Assembly: GCA_020832135.1 (NCBI GenBank)
Contig: JAFIFG010000111.1
Coordinates: forward strand, 62,001-126,000
From: Clostridiaceae bacterium
Lineage (GTDB): Bacteria > Bacillota > Clostridia > Peptostreptococcales > Natronincolaceae
DNA length: 64,000 nucleotides
Direction of reading: 5' to 3'
The notes under the pieces are model-generated. The model had not been told where the DNA came from, ran no database searches, and was given only the letters and a program-made list of their open reading frames with translations. The position numbers were made by a program, and so were the translations under genes. Shown in pieces: positions 56,102-64,000 of this stretch (position 1 is the stretch's first letter; each line of letters starts with the position of its first letter).

Positions 56102-56827
56102 TTATACATCTATATCTAAAGGAGTTAAATGCTGTGGATTTAAATCAGTCAATAGTTCCAACCTTTGTACCCTTACCTCCTGCAGTTCGATAGGCATACC
56201 ATTTATTTCTTTGAACTTCTCTACTACAATCTCAGGTTTTAAGTTTCCATTACTCCCCGCTGCTAACGTCATCTTTAATATAGCTTCCTTCTCTTCTACT
56301 TGTACAATTTCTATATCTACAATTGAGTTTCTAATATTTACTTCCTTCGTTTTGGGCTGTTTAAACCTATGCTTCTTTTTCTGTTCTTTTACTTGTATAA
56401 TTTCCTCTAGTTTTGTAAACTCCTCTAATCTATTCTTTAGCTCTTCAACTCCAACTTCTTCTGTGAAGGGTAGTTTTACTAAATAAATAGAATAGTTAAT
56501 AACAGACATTAATGATTCAGCTTTTTTGGAGATGTACTTACTCGTAATAATTTTCAAGCCTTCAGGTAAAGCTTGATTTAATCTCCCCATAAAATCTTCA
56601 AGAGGAATTTCCTTTTCCACTTCTATATCTATATACTCCCCTTCACTAGAGATACCTACACCTAGTGCTGTAGCAAAAGCCATAATAGGATGAGGATTAT
56701 AACCTTGTGTATAAGCCATAGGTATGTTTGCTCTTCTAAAAGCCCTCTCAAGCACCCTAACTAAGTCTAGGTGGGAAATAAACACCATATCTCCCTTCTT
56801 ATAAAATCTTGATCGTATTTTATACAT
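56102..56827 (-). CDS. TIGR03936 radical-SAM-linked protein
   Basis: The protein of about 241 residues starts MYKIRSRFYKKGDMVFISHL and contains DLVRVLERAFRRANIPMAYT and QGYNPHPIMAFA, the family signature (DUF2344). Its ATG shares one base with the stop of the upstream TIGR03960 gene (TAATG), so translation is coupled and the two proteins probably work together, perhaps in RNA modification. In some genomes they are fused. Function is not established. Confidence 0.88.
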   Translation of the reverse strand: MYKIRSRFYKKGDMVFISHLDLVRVLERAFRRANIPMAYTQGYNPHPIMAFATALGVGISSEGEYIDIEVEKEIPLEDFMGRLNQALPEGLKIITSKYISKKAESLMSVINYSIYLVKLPFTEEVGVEELKNRLEEFTKLEEIIQVKEQKKKHRFKQPKTKEVNIRNSIVDIEIVQVEEKEAILKMTLAAGSNGNLKPEIVVEKFKEINGMPIELQEVRVQRLELLTDLNPQHLTPLDIDV

Positions 56828-58665
56828 TAGCAAATTCCTCCTATAAATCCTTGGTTAATTCCACATCCAGAACAATTGGTTCTACAATCTTGAGTAAGTT
56901 CTCCCTTTTGTGCTTTTTCATTTTCTCTTATAAGGAAGTCTTTGGTAACTCCAGCATCAATATGATCCCATGGTAACAATTCATCATATTCTCTTTTCCT
57001 GCTGGCATAGAAAGCTGGGTCAATTCCTGCTTTCTCAAATACACCCATCCATTTATCAAAATCAAAGTGTTCTGCCCATCCATCAAATTTGCACCCTTCT
57101 TCAAGAGCTATAGCTAATACCTTTGATAGTTTTCTATCTCCTCTAGCAAATACAGCCTCCAATAAGCTAGTTTTTGCATCATGATAATTATAAGTTATAT
57201 TTTTACGCCTTAACTTATCTTTTAGCATTGATTGTTTAGCGGAAGTTTCTTCAAGTTTAATTTGAGGCTCCCATTGAAAAGGAGTAAATGGTTTCGGTAT
57301 AAAAGTGGAAGTACTTACCGTTACATTTAAACCTTTGCCTCTTTGTTCCTTAGGTATGCTGTGATAAATATCTACTACCTTAAAGGCTAAATCTTTAATT
57401 CCTACTAAATCCTCCTCTGTTTCTGTTGGTAAACCAATCATAAAGTAAAGCTTCACACTGCTCCAACCAGATTCAAAAGCCTTTTCTGTGGCATTCATTA
57501 GATCTTCCTCTGTCAATCCTTTATTTACTACATCTCGTAATCGTTGGCTACCTGCTTCTGGAGCAAAGGTTAATCCCGTCTTTCTAACCTTCTGAATCTC
57601 TTTAATTAACTCTAAAGAAAAATTATCAAGTCTAAGAGAAGGTAAGGATATGCCTACTTTGTCGTTACTATATTTATCAATCAATCCTCTTACGAAGTCC
57701 TGTAGCCCAGAATAATCGCTTGTGCTTAAAGATGCCAATGAGATTTCTTCATATCCAGTAGAAGCTAAGAGATTTTCCGCTAAATTAGATAGTCTTTCTA
57801 CAGATTTCTCCCTTACAGGCCTATAGATCATTCCCGCTTGACAAAAACGACAACCTCTTGTGCATCCTCTAAATATTTCCAAAGCAACACGGTCATGTAC
57901 AACATTTAAATAAGGTACTATAATAGATTCTGGATAAAAAGCTTTATCTAAATCCTTTATAATTCTTTTTGTAATCTTAGAGGGTATTCCCTCCACACGA
58001 GGTTTGAAATCTTCAATAATACCATCTTCTTTATAGGTTACTTCATATAAAGCGGGTATATAGATACCTTGAATCTTTGCAGCCTCCTGTAAAAATTTAT
58101 CCTTCTTGTATCCCTGTTTTTTAAAATCTTTGTATAACTCCAACAGTTCTATCTGAACTTCTTCTGCTTCTCCTAAAACAATAATGTCGGCAAAGTCAGC
58201 AATAGGCTCCGGATTATATGCACAAGGCCCCCCTAATATAACAAGAGGGTGATCTTCAGCTCTTTCTTTACTATAGATAGGTATTTCAGCTAAATCCAGC
58301 ATATTTAATATATTGGTATAACTTAGCTCGTATTGTAAAGTAAATCCTACAAAATCAAAATGTTTTATAGGTTGTCTACTTTCAAGGCCAAAGAGAGGAA
58401 TATTATGCTTTCTCATTTCCTCCTCCATATCTATTGCAGGTGCAAAGACTCTTTCACAAAATACATTCTCCTCATTATTAATTAGGTGATATAAAATTTG
58501 CATTCCTAGATGACTCATTCCCACCTCATAAATATCTGGAAAACAAAAAGCATATCTAATGGTGCTTTCATTGATTGTTTTATGTATACTATTTAATTCA
58601 TTTCCTAAATATCTAGCAGGTTTTTCTACTTTATATAATATATCTTGAATTTCTATTTTTTCCAT
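56827..58665 (-). CDS. TIGR03960 B12-binding-domain radical-SAM protein
   Basis: The 612-residue protein has an N-terminal cobalamin-binding-like region (YEVGMSHLGMQILYHLINN, about residues 48-66; VILGGPCAYNPEP). The radical-SAM motif CTRGCRFCQAG is near residue 265. A C-terminal cysteine cluster follows (CRTNCSGCGINQGF). Start: GGAGG is five bases before ATG 58665; the frame is open four codons further to a TTG inside that site. The reaction is unknown. Confidence 0.88.
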   Translation of the reverse strand: MEKIEIQDILYKVEKPARYLGNELNSIHKTINESTIRYAFCFPDIYEVGMSHLGMQILYHLINNEENVFCERVFAPAIDMEEEMRKHNIPLFGLESRQPIKHFDFVGFTLQYELSYTNILNMLDLAEIPIYSKERAEDHPLVILGGPCAYNPEPIADFADIIVLGEAEEVQIELLELYKDFKKQGYKKDKFLQEAAKIQGIYIPALYEVTYKEDGIIEDFKPRVEGIPSKITKRIIKDLDKAFYPESIIVPYLNVVHDRVALEIFRGCTRGCRFCQAGMIYRPVREKSVERLSNLAENLLASTGYEEISLASLSTSDYSGLQDFVRGLIDKYSNDKVGISLPSLRLDNFSLELIKEIQKVRKTGLTFAPEAGSQRLRDVVNKGLTEEDLMNATEKAFESGWSSVKLYFMIGLPTETEEDLVGIKDLAFKVVDIYHSIPKEQRGKGLNVTVSTSTFIPKPFTPFQWEPQIKLEETSAKQSMLKDKLRRKNITYNYHDAKTSLLEAVFARGDRKLSKVLAIALEEGCKFDGWAEHFDFDKWMGVFEKAGIDPAFYASRKREYDELLPWDHIDAGVTKDFLIRENEKAQKGELTQDCRTNCSGCGINQGFIGGIC

Positions 58666-58716
58666 AGTTTCCTCCAATCTATTTTTCTTTTGCTATAAAA
58701 TGATAATACCTTCTAT

Positions 58717-58763
58717 AAGTATATGATAACATAAGAAATTTGCAAGCCTGTTATCATATACTT
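58717..58763. terminator. long hairpin between spoIVFB and the TIGR03960 gene
   Basis: AAGTATATGATAAC (58717-58730) and GTTATCATATACTT (58750-58763) are perfectly complementary. On the minus strand the sequence after the stem (ATAGAAGG) is not T-rich, so it may be a weak terminator, a processing site or a stabilising 3' end for spoIVFB. Confidence 0.5.
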
Positions 58764-59652
58764 ATTTATTTTTTTTTCTTTTTTTCACTATTATACCTAG
58801 TGTTACATTGTGTCCTTCTTCCATTATAGCATCTAATATCTCGTTTTCTGTTAATTGTGCCACTATCTCACCTTTATTATTTATAACTGTAATAAAATGA
58901 TACTTATAGAATACAAATTCATATAATATTTTTTTTAATGTTATACTTTCTAGTGCAGTTAAACACTTTACTTCCATAATCTCTTTATCTATTACATATC
59001 TTTTTTTGTTTATAATTTGATAGACAAAAGCATATGCCAATCTCTCTTTTTCTATATTAATTCTAGTATATAAAAATACAGCTATCGTACTTAGTAATAA
59101 GCTTTCTAAAGTATTTATACTTAAAGTTATACCAATAAAAAAAATTAAAATACTTAAAACCTTACTTATTTTTATCACTAAGTCTGTTGCTTTTTTAAAT
59201 CCAAATTTAATAGTGATATATGCCCTTAATATCCTTCCCCCATCCAATGGTAAAATAGGCAACAAATTAAACAGTGCAATTGTTAGGTTAGCTAATATAA
59301 AAAAAGAAAATATATGCATAGTTACTGCTGCATAGTGTGAGATAGCAAGTGCAATAAACAACATAATAAAATTTGCTATGGGTCCAGCAATAGCTATTAT
59401 CATTTCCTTCATAGGATCTAATTCTAAATAGCCTTCTGTTTTCGCTACACCACCAAAGGGAAATAACTCAATTTCCAATATGTTTATCCCATAATATTTA
59501 GAAGTAAAAGCATGGGCTAATTCATGAATTGTGATGACAATCAAAGTAGTAATGACTTTATGAAAGAAACCAAAATAAAAACTAAAAACAAGTATAGGTA
59601 ATAACAGATGATTTATTTTGATTGTAACTCCTATAATTTTAAATTTTTTCAT
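58762..59652 (-). CDS. spoIVFB: SpoIVFB-type intramembrane site-2 protease
   Basis: The 296-residue membrane protein has the zinc motif TIHELAHAF (about residues 41-49), with GPIANFIM and the third-ligand motif LLPILPLDGGRILRAY (about 130-145). A C-terminal CBS-like domain follows (KYHFITVINNKGEIVAQLTE). In Bacillus SpoIVFB cuts pro-sigma-K in the mother cell. The SpoIVFA partner gene is directly upstream (24-base gap), which supports the assignment over a generic M50 protease. Confidence 0.9.
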   Translation of the reverse strand: MKKFKIIGVTIKINHLLLPILVFSFYFGFFHKVITTLIVITIHELAHAFTSKYYGINILEIELFPFGGVAKTEGYLELDPMKEMIIAIAGPIANFIMLFIALAISHYAAVTMHIFSFFILANLTIALFNLLPILPLDGGRILRAYITIKFGFKKATDLVIKISKVLSILIFFIGITLSINTLESLLLSTIAVFLYTRINIEKERLAYAFVYQIINKKRYVIDKEIMEVKCLTALESITLKKILYEFVFYKYHFITVINNKGEIVAQLTENEILDAIMEEGHNVTLGIIVKKRKKNK

Positions 59653-59676
59653 ATATGAGCCTACCTTAGTTAGTTT

Positions 59677-60378
59677 CTACAGACTTTTGGCATTATGATT
59701 AATATATTGCAAAGGATTTACTGGCCGCTTTTCATGCCATACTTCAAACTGTAATTTGCCCGAGCTCTTTCCAATAACTTCTCCAATTAAAATCTTTTGA
59801 TTTTTTCGAACTAAGTTTTCCTGAAGATTTTTATAGACAGATAAAAGTTCCCCTCTATGCTTAACGATGATATAGTTTCCTACCGATTGATTTGTACCTA
59901 GTTCTATAACTACCCCCTCCTGTACAGCTAATACATTTGCTCCTACTTCTCCTTCGATTACAATACCCTTAGAAAGTGAATCTGTCTGTTGAAGTTCATC
60001 ATTAAAGCCTATTGTTATATTTCCAGTTTTAGGTTTTATAAACTGTTGTTCTTCTACTGTGCCAAAATTCATTGTCTTTAGGGCCCTATTACTTCTTTCA
60101 GTAAATTCTTTCGCAGCAATCTTCATTTTATGATAACTATCATTAATATGAAAATTTTCATGGATTCTACATTCTATCTCACTTATTATGTAATTTGTTG
60201 GCTTTGTATTAATAGAGCTTATAGCAAGGATAACTACTATAATAATGATTGCTATAACTAATCTAATGAAGGTTCTTCTAAGCCATAATTCAAAATCTAG
60301 AGCTAAAAAGTCATTATTATTTTTATGCATTCCCTTATTAAAAATTCCCATTGGCACAAGTTGATTGTTTTTTTTCAT
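59677..60378 (-). CDS. spoIVFA: SpoIVFA-like protein with degenerate LytM (M23) domain
   Basis: The 233-residue protein has one membrane helix (about 35-55) and a C-terminal M23 fold (VLAVQEGVVIELGTNQSVGN; SGKLQFEVWHEKRPVNPLQY). The zinc ligands of active LytM enzymes are not conserved: the first HxxxD motif is absent and the last HxH-type motif reads LQF. It is therefore probably a scaffold, as SpoIVFA is. In Bacillus SpoIVFA holds SpoIVFB and BofA until SpoIVB cleaves it. The neighbouring spoIVFB makes the call credible. Confidence 0.85.
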   Translation of the reverse strand: MKKNNQLVPMGIFNKGMHKNNNDFLALDFELWLRRTFIRLVIAIIIIVVILAISSINTKPTNYIISEIECRIHENFHINDSYHKMKIAAKEFTERSNRALKTMNFGTVEEQQFIKPKTGNITIGFNDELQQTDSLSKGIVIEGEVGANVLAVQEGVVIELGTNQSVGNYIIVKHRGELLSVYKNLQENLVRKNQKILIGEVIGKSSGKLQFEVWHEKRPVNPLQYINHNAKSL

Positions 60379-60469
60379 TATACCTTTAATCCCTCCTTTG
60401 TTTAGGTAATTTAGTATAAATATATTGTTTTCTACCCTTATTTATTACTTGTGTATGGTTTATCTCCTC

Positions 60470-60511
60470 AAAAAAAGACTATTGATTTTAAAAATCAATA
60501 GTCTTTTTTTT
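60470..60511 (-). terminator. terminator after minCDE-mgsA
   Basis: AAAAGACTATTGATTTT (60473-60489) and AAAATCAATAGTCTTTT (60491-60507) are perfectly complementary, with T runs on both strands. Confidence 0.9.
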
Positions 60512-60517
60512 ATATTA

Positions 60518-60916
60518 TTATTTTTTTACTAGATTTCTCCAGCCTAAATCCCCGCGTTCCAAAGCCTTTATTAAAATCTCTGCACTAGCAATGTTGGTAG
60601 CCATCGGTATCATATGAACATCGCATAATCGTATTAATGCTTGTATGTCTGGTTCATGGGGTTGAGCTGTTAAAGGGTCTCTAAAGAATATCACTATGTC
60701 CATTCTGTTATTTGCTATTTCAGCCCCTATTTGTTGGTCTCCACCCTGTGGACCGGATTGATATCTATGCACTTTTAAATTAGTTGCCTCCATTATTTTC
60801 TTACCGGTTGTCCCAGTTGCACATAAATTATGTTTGCTAAGTATATTTTCATAAGCAATGACAAAATTGATCATCATTTCTTTTTTCATGTCATGTGCTA
60901 TAAGTGCAATATTCAT
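60518..60916 (-). CDS. mgsA: methylglyoxal synthase
   Basis: It converts dihydroxyacetone phosphate to methylglyoxal, a bypass when phosphate is low. The 132-residue protein has [29 protein letters not shown] (the catalytic Asp) and [14 protein letters not shown] with the active-site His. It is 18 bases after minE; mgsA at the end of the min operon is common in Clostridia. Confidence 0.96.
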   Translation of the reverse strand: MNIALIAHDMKKEMMINFVIAYENILSKHNLCATGTTGKKIMEATNLKVHRYQSGPQGGDQQIGAEIANNRMDIVIFFRDPLTAQPHEPDIQALIRLCDVHMIPMATNIASAEILIKALERGDLGWRNLVKK

Positions 60917-60934
60917 AGATTTCCTCCTGTCTTA

Positions 60935-61219
60935 TTATGCATTCCTTTTATCTTTCATTTTCTTTATTGGAATATTTGCCACCAGTGCTGGCACTAAAGT
61001 ATCATCAATGTCTCGTTTAGTTTTCGTTATTTTTATATCCAATCCATCTTCATCCACTTCAATATAATCTGATATAACCTTTATGATATCTCCCTTTACC
61101 ATATCAAGAAAATGAGGAGAGCAATTCGTTCTGTCGTGAACCAATACTAATTTTAATCGTTCCTTTGCAACGTTTTTACTTGTACCATTATCTTTGTTGA
61201 AAAATTTTAAAAAATCCAT
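60935..61219 (-). CDS. minE: cell-division topological specificity factor MinE
   Basis: The 94-residue protein starts MDFLKFFNKDN, a membrane-targeting amphipathic segment. It has the MinD-activating stretch AKERLKLVLVHDR (about residues 18-30), then the dimerisation half (DIIKVISDYIEVDEDGLDIK). Presence of MinE shows the oscillating Min type rather than the Bacillus DivIVA type. It follows minD by 19 bases. Confidence 0.96.
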   Translation of the reverse strand: MDFLKFFNKDNGTSKNVAKERLKLVLVHDRTNCSPHFLDMVKGDIIKVISDYIEVDEDGLDIKITKTKRDIDDTLVPALVANIPIKKMKDKRNA

Positions 61220-61238
61220 TGTTTTCCCCCTTTCTCAA

Positions 61239-62036
61239 TTATTTTGCAAAGCCTAATATTTTTCTTAAACGACTCACAAAACCCTCATTGCTTTCCATAT
61301 TAACAAATGGAACTTTCTCTCCCGTAATTCGTTGTGCTATATTTCTATAGGCTTGTCCTGCTACAGAGGTTTTATCTGTTACAGCTGGTTCTCCTTTATT
61401 AGTAGCTATAACAATAGATTCATCATCAGGAACTACACCCAACAGATCAATAGCTAAGATATCAATCATATCTTCAATATTCATCATATCTCCTCTTTTT
61501 ACCATATCAATTTTAATACGATTAATGATTAAAAGAGGGTCATTTAACTCAGCAGCCTCTAATAGTCCTATTATCCTATCTGCATCTCTTACAGCAGATA
61601 TTTCTGGTGTTGTAACAACGATAGATCTATCCGCACCTGCAATAGCATTTTTAAAACCTTGCTCAATTCCTGCAGGACAGTCTACTAAAACATAGTCAAA
61701 CATTTCCTTTAAGTCATGACATAGTTTTTGTATCTGTTCAGGTGAAACAGCATTTTTATCTTTTGTTTGTGCTGCTGGCAATAAATATAAGCCTTCATAC
61801 CTTTTATCTTTAATAAGAGCTTGCTTTAACCTGCACACTCCCTCTACGACATCAACTAAATCATATACAATACGATTTTCTAATCCCATAACAACATCTA
61901 AGTTTCTTAATCCAATATCAGCATCAATTACAGCTACCTTGTATCCTAATTGAGACAGTCCTGTCCCCAAATTAGCTGTAGTAGTGGTTTTTCCTACACC
62001 ACCTTTTCCTGATGTAATGACTATCACTTCTCCCAT
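61239..62036 (-). CDS. minD: septum-site-determining ATPase MinD
   Basis: The 265-residue protein has the deviant Walker A motif GKGGVGKTTTTANLG (residues about 10-24), AVIDADIGLRNLD, VLVDCPAGIEQG, and a C-terminal amphipathic helix FVSRLRKILGFAK that binds membrane. With MinC it blocks FtsZ rings near the poles, and MinE displaces it. Confidence 0.97.
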   Translation of the reverse strand: MGEVIVITSGKGGVGKTTTTANLGTGLSQLGYKVAVIDADIGLRNLDVVMGLENRIVYDLVDVVEGVCRLKQALIKDKRYEGLYLLPAAQTKDKNAVSPEQIQKLCHDLKEMFDYVLVDCPAGIEQGFKNAIAGADRSIVVTTPEISAVRDADRIIGLLEAAELNDPLLIINRIKIDMVKRGDMMNIEDMIDILAIDLLGVVPDDESIVIATNKGEPAVTDKTSVAGQAYRNIAQRITGEKVPFVNMESNEGFVSRLRKILGFAK

Positions 62037-62140
62037 TTTATTAATTACCCCCTGTTCATTTGTTTTATCTTCAGTTATTATTAATAATAATTTCTACTAT
62101 AATTTAGAGTAATAAAACTCTCTTTGTATTGAGTATTATT

Positions 62141-62773
62141 TTATTTCTTGGTTAGATACGGTTCTATATATACCTTATTATCACGTATTCTTGCCAGTTC
62201 TGGACTATTGGGTTTCTCATAACTACCATCTGGCGCCCTAGCTATAACGTCTGCTATTCTTAGTTGAGCAGGGTCTAGATACAAAGCTGCTACACAAGCA
62301 TCTTGGTTGCCATTTGAGCCAGCATGAGCTATTCCCCTTAGACTCCCCATAATAATAATGTTACCTTCTGCAATAACTTGTGCCCCCGGATTTACATCTC
62401 CTAGTATAACCAAATTTCCACCATACTCAATCCTTTGTCCAGACCTTATGGTACCCTTTAAAAATTTGGTACTTCCTTCATCAATACCCTGAAATACTTC
62501 ATTTTTAATATTAATATCCTGCAATATTTCTCTATCTTTCTCAATATGCATTTTATATCGAGTTGCCATAATATCCTCTAATTCTTTCTTTTCTTCTTCA
62601 GTTAACACATCACATTTAATATCAGAAATCTTTGCTCCTTTAAAAAAGGATTGTGTTTTCTCTAATTTATCAATCAAATGCTTTTTTATGGTCTCAAAGT
62701 CGTGATTTGGTTTAATGTATACAAATAAGCCTTGTTTTGTTCCTTTAAATTCTATAGCATTTTCTTCAGTCAT
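62141..62773 (-). CDS. minC: septum-site-determining protein MinC
   Basis: The 210-residue protein has an N-terminal FtsZ-inhibiting domain. The C-terminal beta-helix has QRIEYGGNLVILGDVNPGA, IIIMGSLRGIAHAG and RIADVIARAPD. Start: GGAGG lies eight bases before ATG 62773; the frame is open five codons further upstream. It is the first of minCDE, separated from PBP2 by a terminator. Confidence 0.96.
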   Translation of the reverse strand: MTEENAIEFKGTKQGLFVYIKPNHDFETIKKHLIDKLEKTQSFFKGAKISDIKCDVLTEEEKKELEDIMATRYKMHIEKDREILQDINIKNEVFQGIDEGSTKFLKGTIRSGQRIEYGGNLVILGDVNPGAQVIAEGNIIIMGSLRGIAHAGSNGNQDACVAALYLDPAQLRIADVIARAPDGSYEKPNSPELARIRDNKVYIEPYLTKK

Positions 62774-62962
62774 GGAACTTACCTCCACTAATGAATTGTA
62801 TTTATGTCTGTTTCAGGGTATCCTATTGAAATTTTAAATTTTCTTCTTCAATTATATTAAATTCTCCATGTATTATTAAATTCCTTCTAAATATTAATAA
62901 AAAATATCAGGGACTATAGAACGAATTACGACAAAACCTTTATTAAGGATAATTCTTATATA

Positions 62963-62996
62963 AAAATAGGTTAGCATTATCTCGCTAGCCTATTTT
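62963..62996 (-). terminator. terminator after the PBP2 gene
   Basis: Minus-strand AAAATAGGCTAGC (62996-62984) pairs with GCTAACCTATTTT (62975-62963) apart from one mismatch. TATATAAG follows, and it overlaps the end of the coding region. Confidence 0.7.
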
Positions 62997-64000
62997 CAAT
63001 AGTAAACTCATTATTAATATTTTCATCGTTAAGTCCCATATATTCAGCTACTATTTCCCTAAATATAGGAGATCCATATCCTCCAGAGCCCCCTTGGAAA
63101 ATCAGGACTGATATAGCAATTTGTGGGTCTTCATAAGGTGCAAATCCTGTAAACCATGCATAGTTATCGTAATCATCTTTATATGCATCAAGGTTTATTC
63201 CAGGCCTCAATCTCCTGATAGCCTCTCTCATAGCAAAACCCTTATCTTGATACCTTGCATTATCTTTATTTTGCTCCATTAATTGTAATGTTTTTTCTTC
63301 TACTACAGCTTCTGCTAATCCCCATCCCCTTAAATGTTGCTTTAGGTATTTCACCTCATCTTGTGGCGGTATTTTACCTGATCTTTGAGCAGTTCCTGTT
63401 TTAGCTGCCACATTAATAGGGAAATTGTTAAAATACCCTCTTGCGGTTCCAAGTGCATTTCCTGGTGCTGTAACTAAGTACATCCCGTAATTAATCTCAT
63501 CAAGATTATTATAATTGTTTAACTTTATACGTTCTACGAACTCAGGTGGATAGTCAACCCTTTCTTCCCTATCAAAGCTTTGACTATTTCTGACTAGACT
63601 TAAATTGTACCTATCTCCTCCATTGGCCAATATAGCCATATAATTTGTCATTTGTAAAGGAGTATAGGAATGTTCTCCTTGCCCGATAGAAAAATTCATT
63701 GTGTCAGCCACACTCCATCTAGCTTGGTTAAAGTAACTATACTTTACAACATCTGTATACACATTGACTTTTTCTTGTCTTACTCCTAATTCTTCTAATC
63801 TATTATATAAAACAGAACGTGAAGGATTCTCCTCAGCCCAACTTACGATTTCTTCTATTATTTCATTTAATAATTCAGGTGTTGGGTCTACCAGTGTGTC
63901 ATCTAAATCTTCTAGCTTCATTTGACGTTTTAAATAATTCCTTAACATAGCTTTGATTGTTCTGACTTTATTTTCTATACTGGGTACACCGCCAGACCTT
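62977..64000 (-). CDS. mrdA: penicillin-binding protein 2, transpeptidase C-terminal part (runs off window end)
   Basis: The visible 340 codons hold the C-terminal transpeptidase domain. SIGQGEHSYTPLQMTNYMAI and the KTG box VAAKTGTAQRSG are clear, followed by WFTGFAPYEDPQIAISVLI. The frame is open through the window edge, reading RSGGVPSIENKVRTIK before the first internal Met. Position before minCDE suggests the mreBCD-mrdA-minCDE cluster for cell elongation. The catalytic Ser lies outside or near the edge and was not confirmed. Confidence 0.9.
   Translation of the reverse strand, partial: RSGGVPSIENKVRTIKAMLRNYLKRQMKLEDLDDTLVDPTPELLNEIIEEIVSWAEENPSRSVLYNRLEELGVRQEKVNVYTDVVKYSYFNQARWSVADTMNFSIGQGEHSYTPLQMTNYMAILANGGDRYNLSLVRNSQSFDREERVDYPPEFVERIKLNNYNNLDEINYGMYLVTAPGNALGTARGYFNNFPINVAAKTGTAQRSGKIPPQDEVKYLKQHLRGWGLAEAVVEEKTLQLMEQNKDNARYQDKGFAMREAIRRLRPGINLDAYKDDYDNYAWFTGFAPYEDPQIAISVLIFQGGSGGYGSPIFREIVAEYMGLNDENINNEFTIENRLAR

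Overview
The window is a low-GC, almost gap-free stretch of a chromosome from an anaerobic, spore-forming member of the Clostridia. Supporting signs are a SCIFF peptide with its radical-SAM maturase, sporulation genes (a SpoIID-type protein, BofC-like, SpoIVFA, SpoIVFB), a 2,4-diaminopentanoate dehydrogenase of ornithine fermentation, an Fe-S serine dehydratase, and a complete selenocysteine (Sec) system. Gene content and order resemble Alkaliphilus/Natronincola-type organisms; that assignment is from memory, not from a search. No insertion sequence, prophage, CRISPR array or rRNA operon was seen.

Layout. 1-2.4 kb: 5' part of ord behind a sigma-54-type promoter, then glyA. 2.4-4.8 kb: a split ThrE-type exporter converging on rseC-tcdA. 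4.9-5.5 kb: 6S RNA and a broken DUF2325 gene that keeps a promoter overlapped by a Fur-box-like site. 5.5-16.8 kb: a long minus-strand run recJ-apt-relA-dtd-MBL hydrolase-small HTH protein-hemZ-hisS-aspS. 16.9-25.3 kb: an ABC1-family kinase, secDF, gamma-carbonic anhydrase, SCIFF and its maturase, a TIGR04086 membrane protein, yajC, tgt. 25.3-31.3 kb: queA, spoIID, DUF2905, ruvB-ruvA-ruvC, bofC-like. 31.5-32.5 kb: DUF378 protein, a Fur-family regulator, tRNA-Sec. 32.9-39.8 kb: selB, selA and selD on the minus strand, interrupted by a glycine-riboswitch-controlled Na+/amino-acid symporter. 39.8-47.5 kb: comEA-like, dacF, sdaAB-sdaAA, ridA and a YheO-type regulator, leuS with its T-box. 47.5-53.4 kb: rsfS, a cation exchanger, an LCP protein, yqeK, nadD, a small plus-strand selenoprotein gene, yhbY, obg. 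53.5-64 kb: rplU-prp-rpmA, rng, two linked radical-SAM genes, spoIVFA-spoIVFB, mgsA, minCDE and the 3' part of a PBP2 gene.

The most unusual theme is selenium. Biosynthesis (selD, selA), decoding (selB) and the Sec tRNA lie within about 7.5 kb. SelD is itself a selenoprotein, with in-frame TGA at 39761-39763. A second Sec gene at 51358-51660 encodes a 100-residue MerT-like membrane protein in which the second Cys of the Cys-Cys metal-binding pair is replaced by TGA/Sec, followed by a well-formed bacterial SECIS-like hairpin. Conventional gene calling would truncate or miss both. Other points of interest are a glycine riboswitch whose competing pairings can be read directly, the Fur-box promoter left in front of a decayed gene, a long perfect inverted repeat inside hemZ, and a hairpin that would bury the bofC ribosome-binding site.
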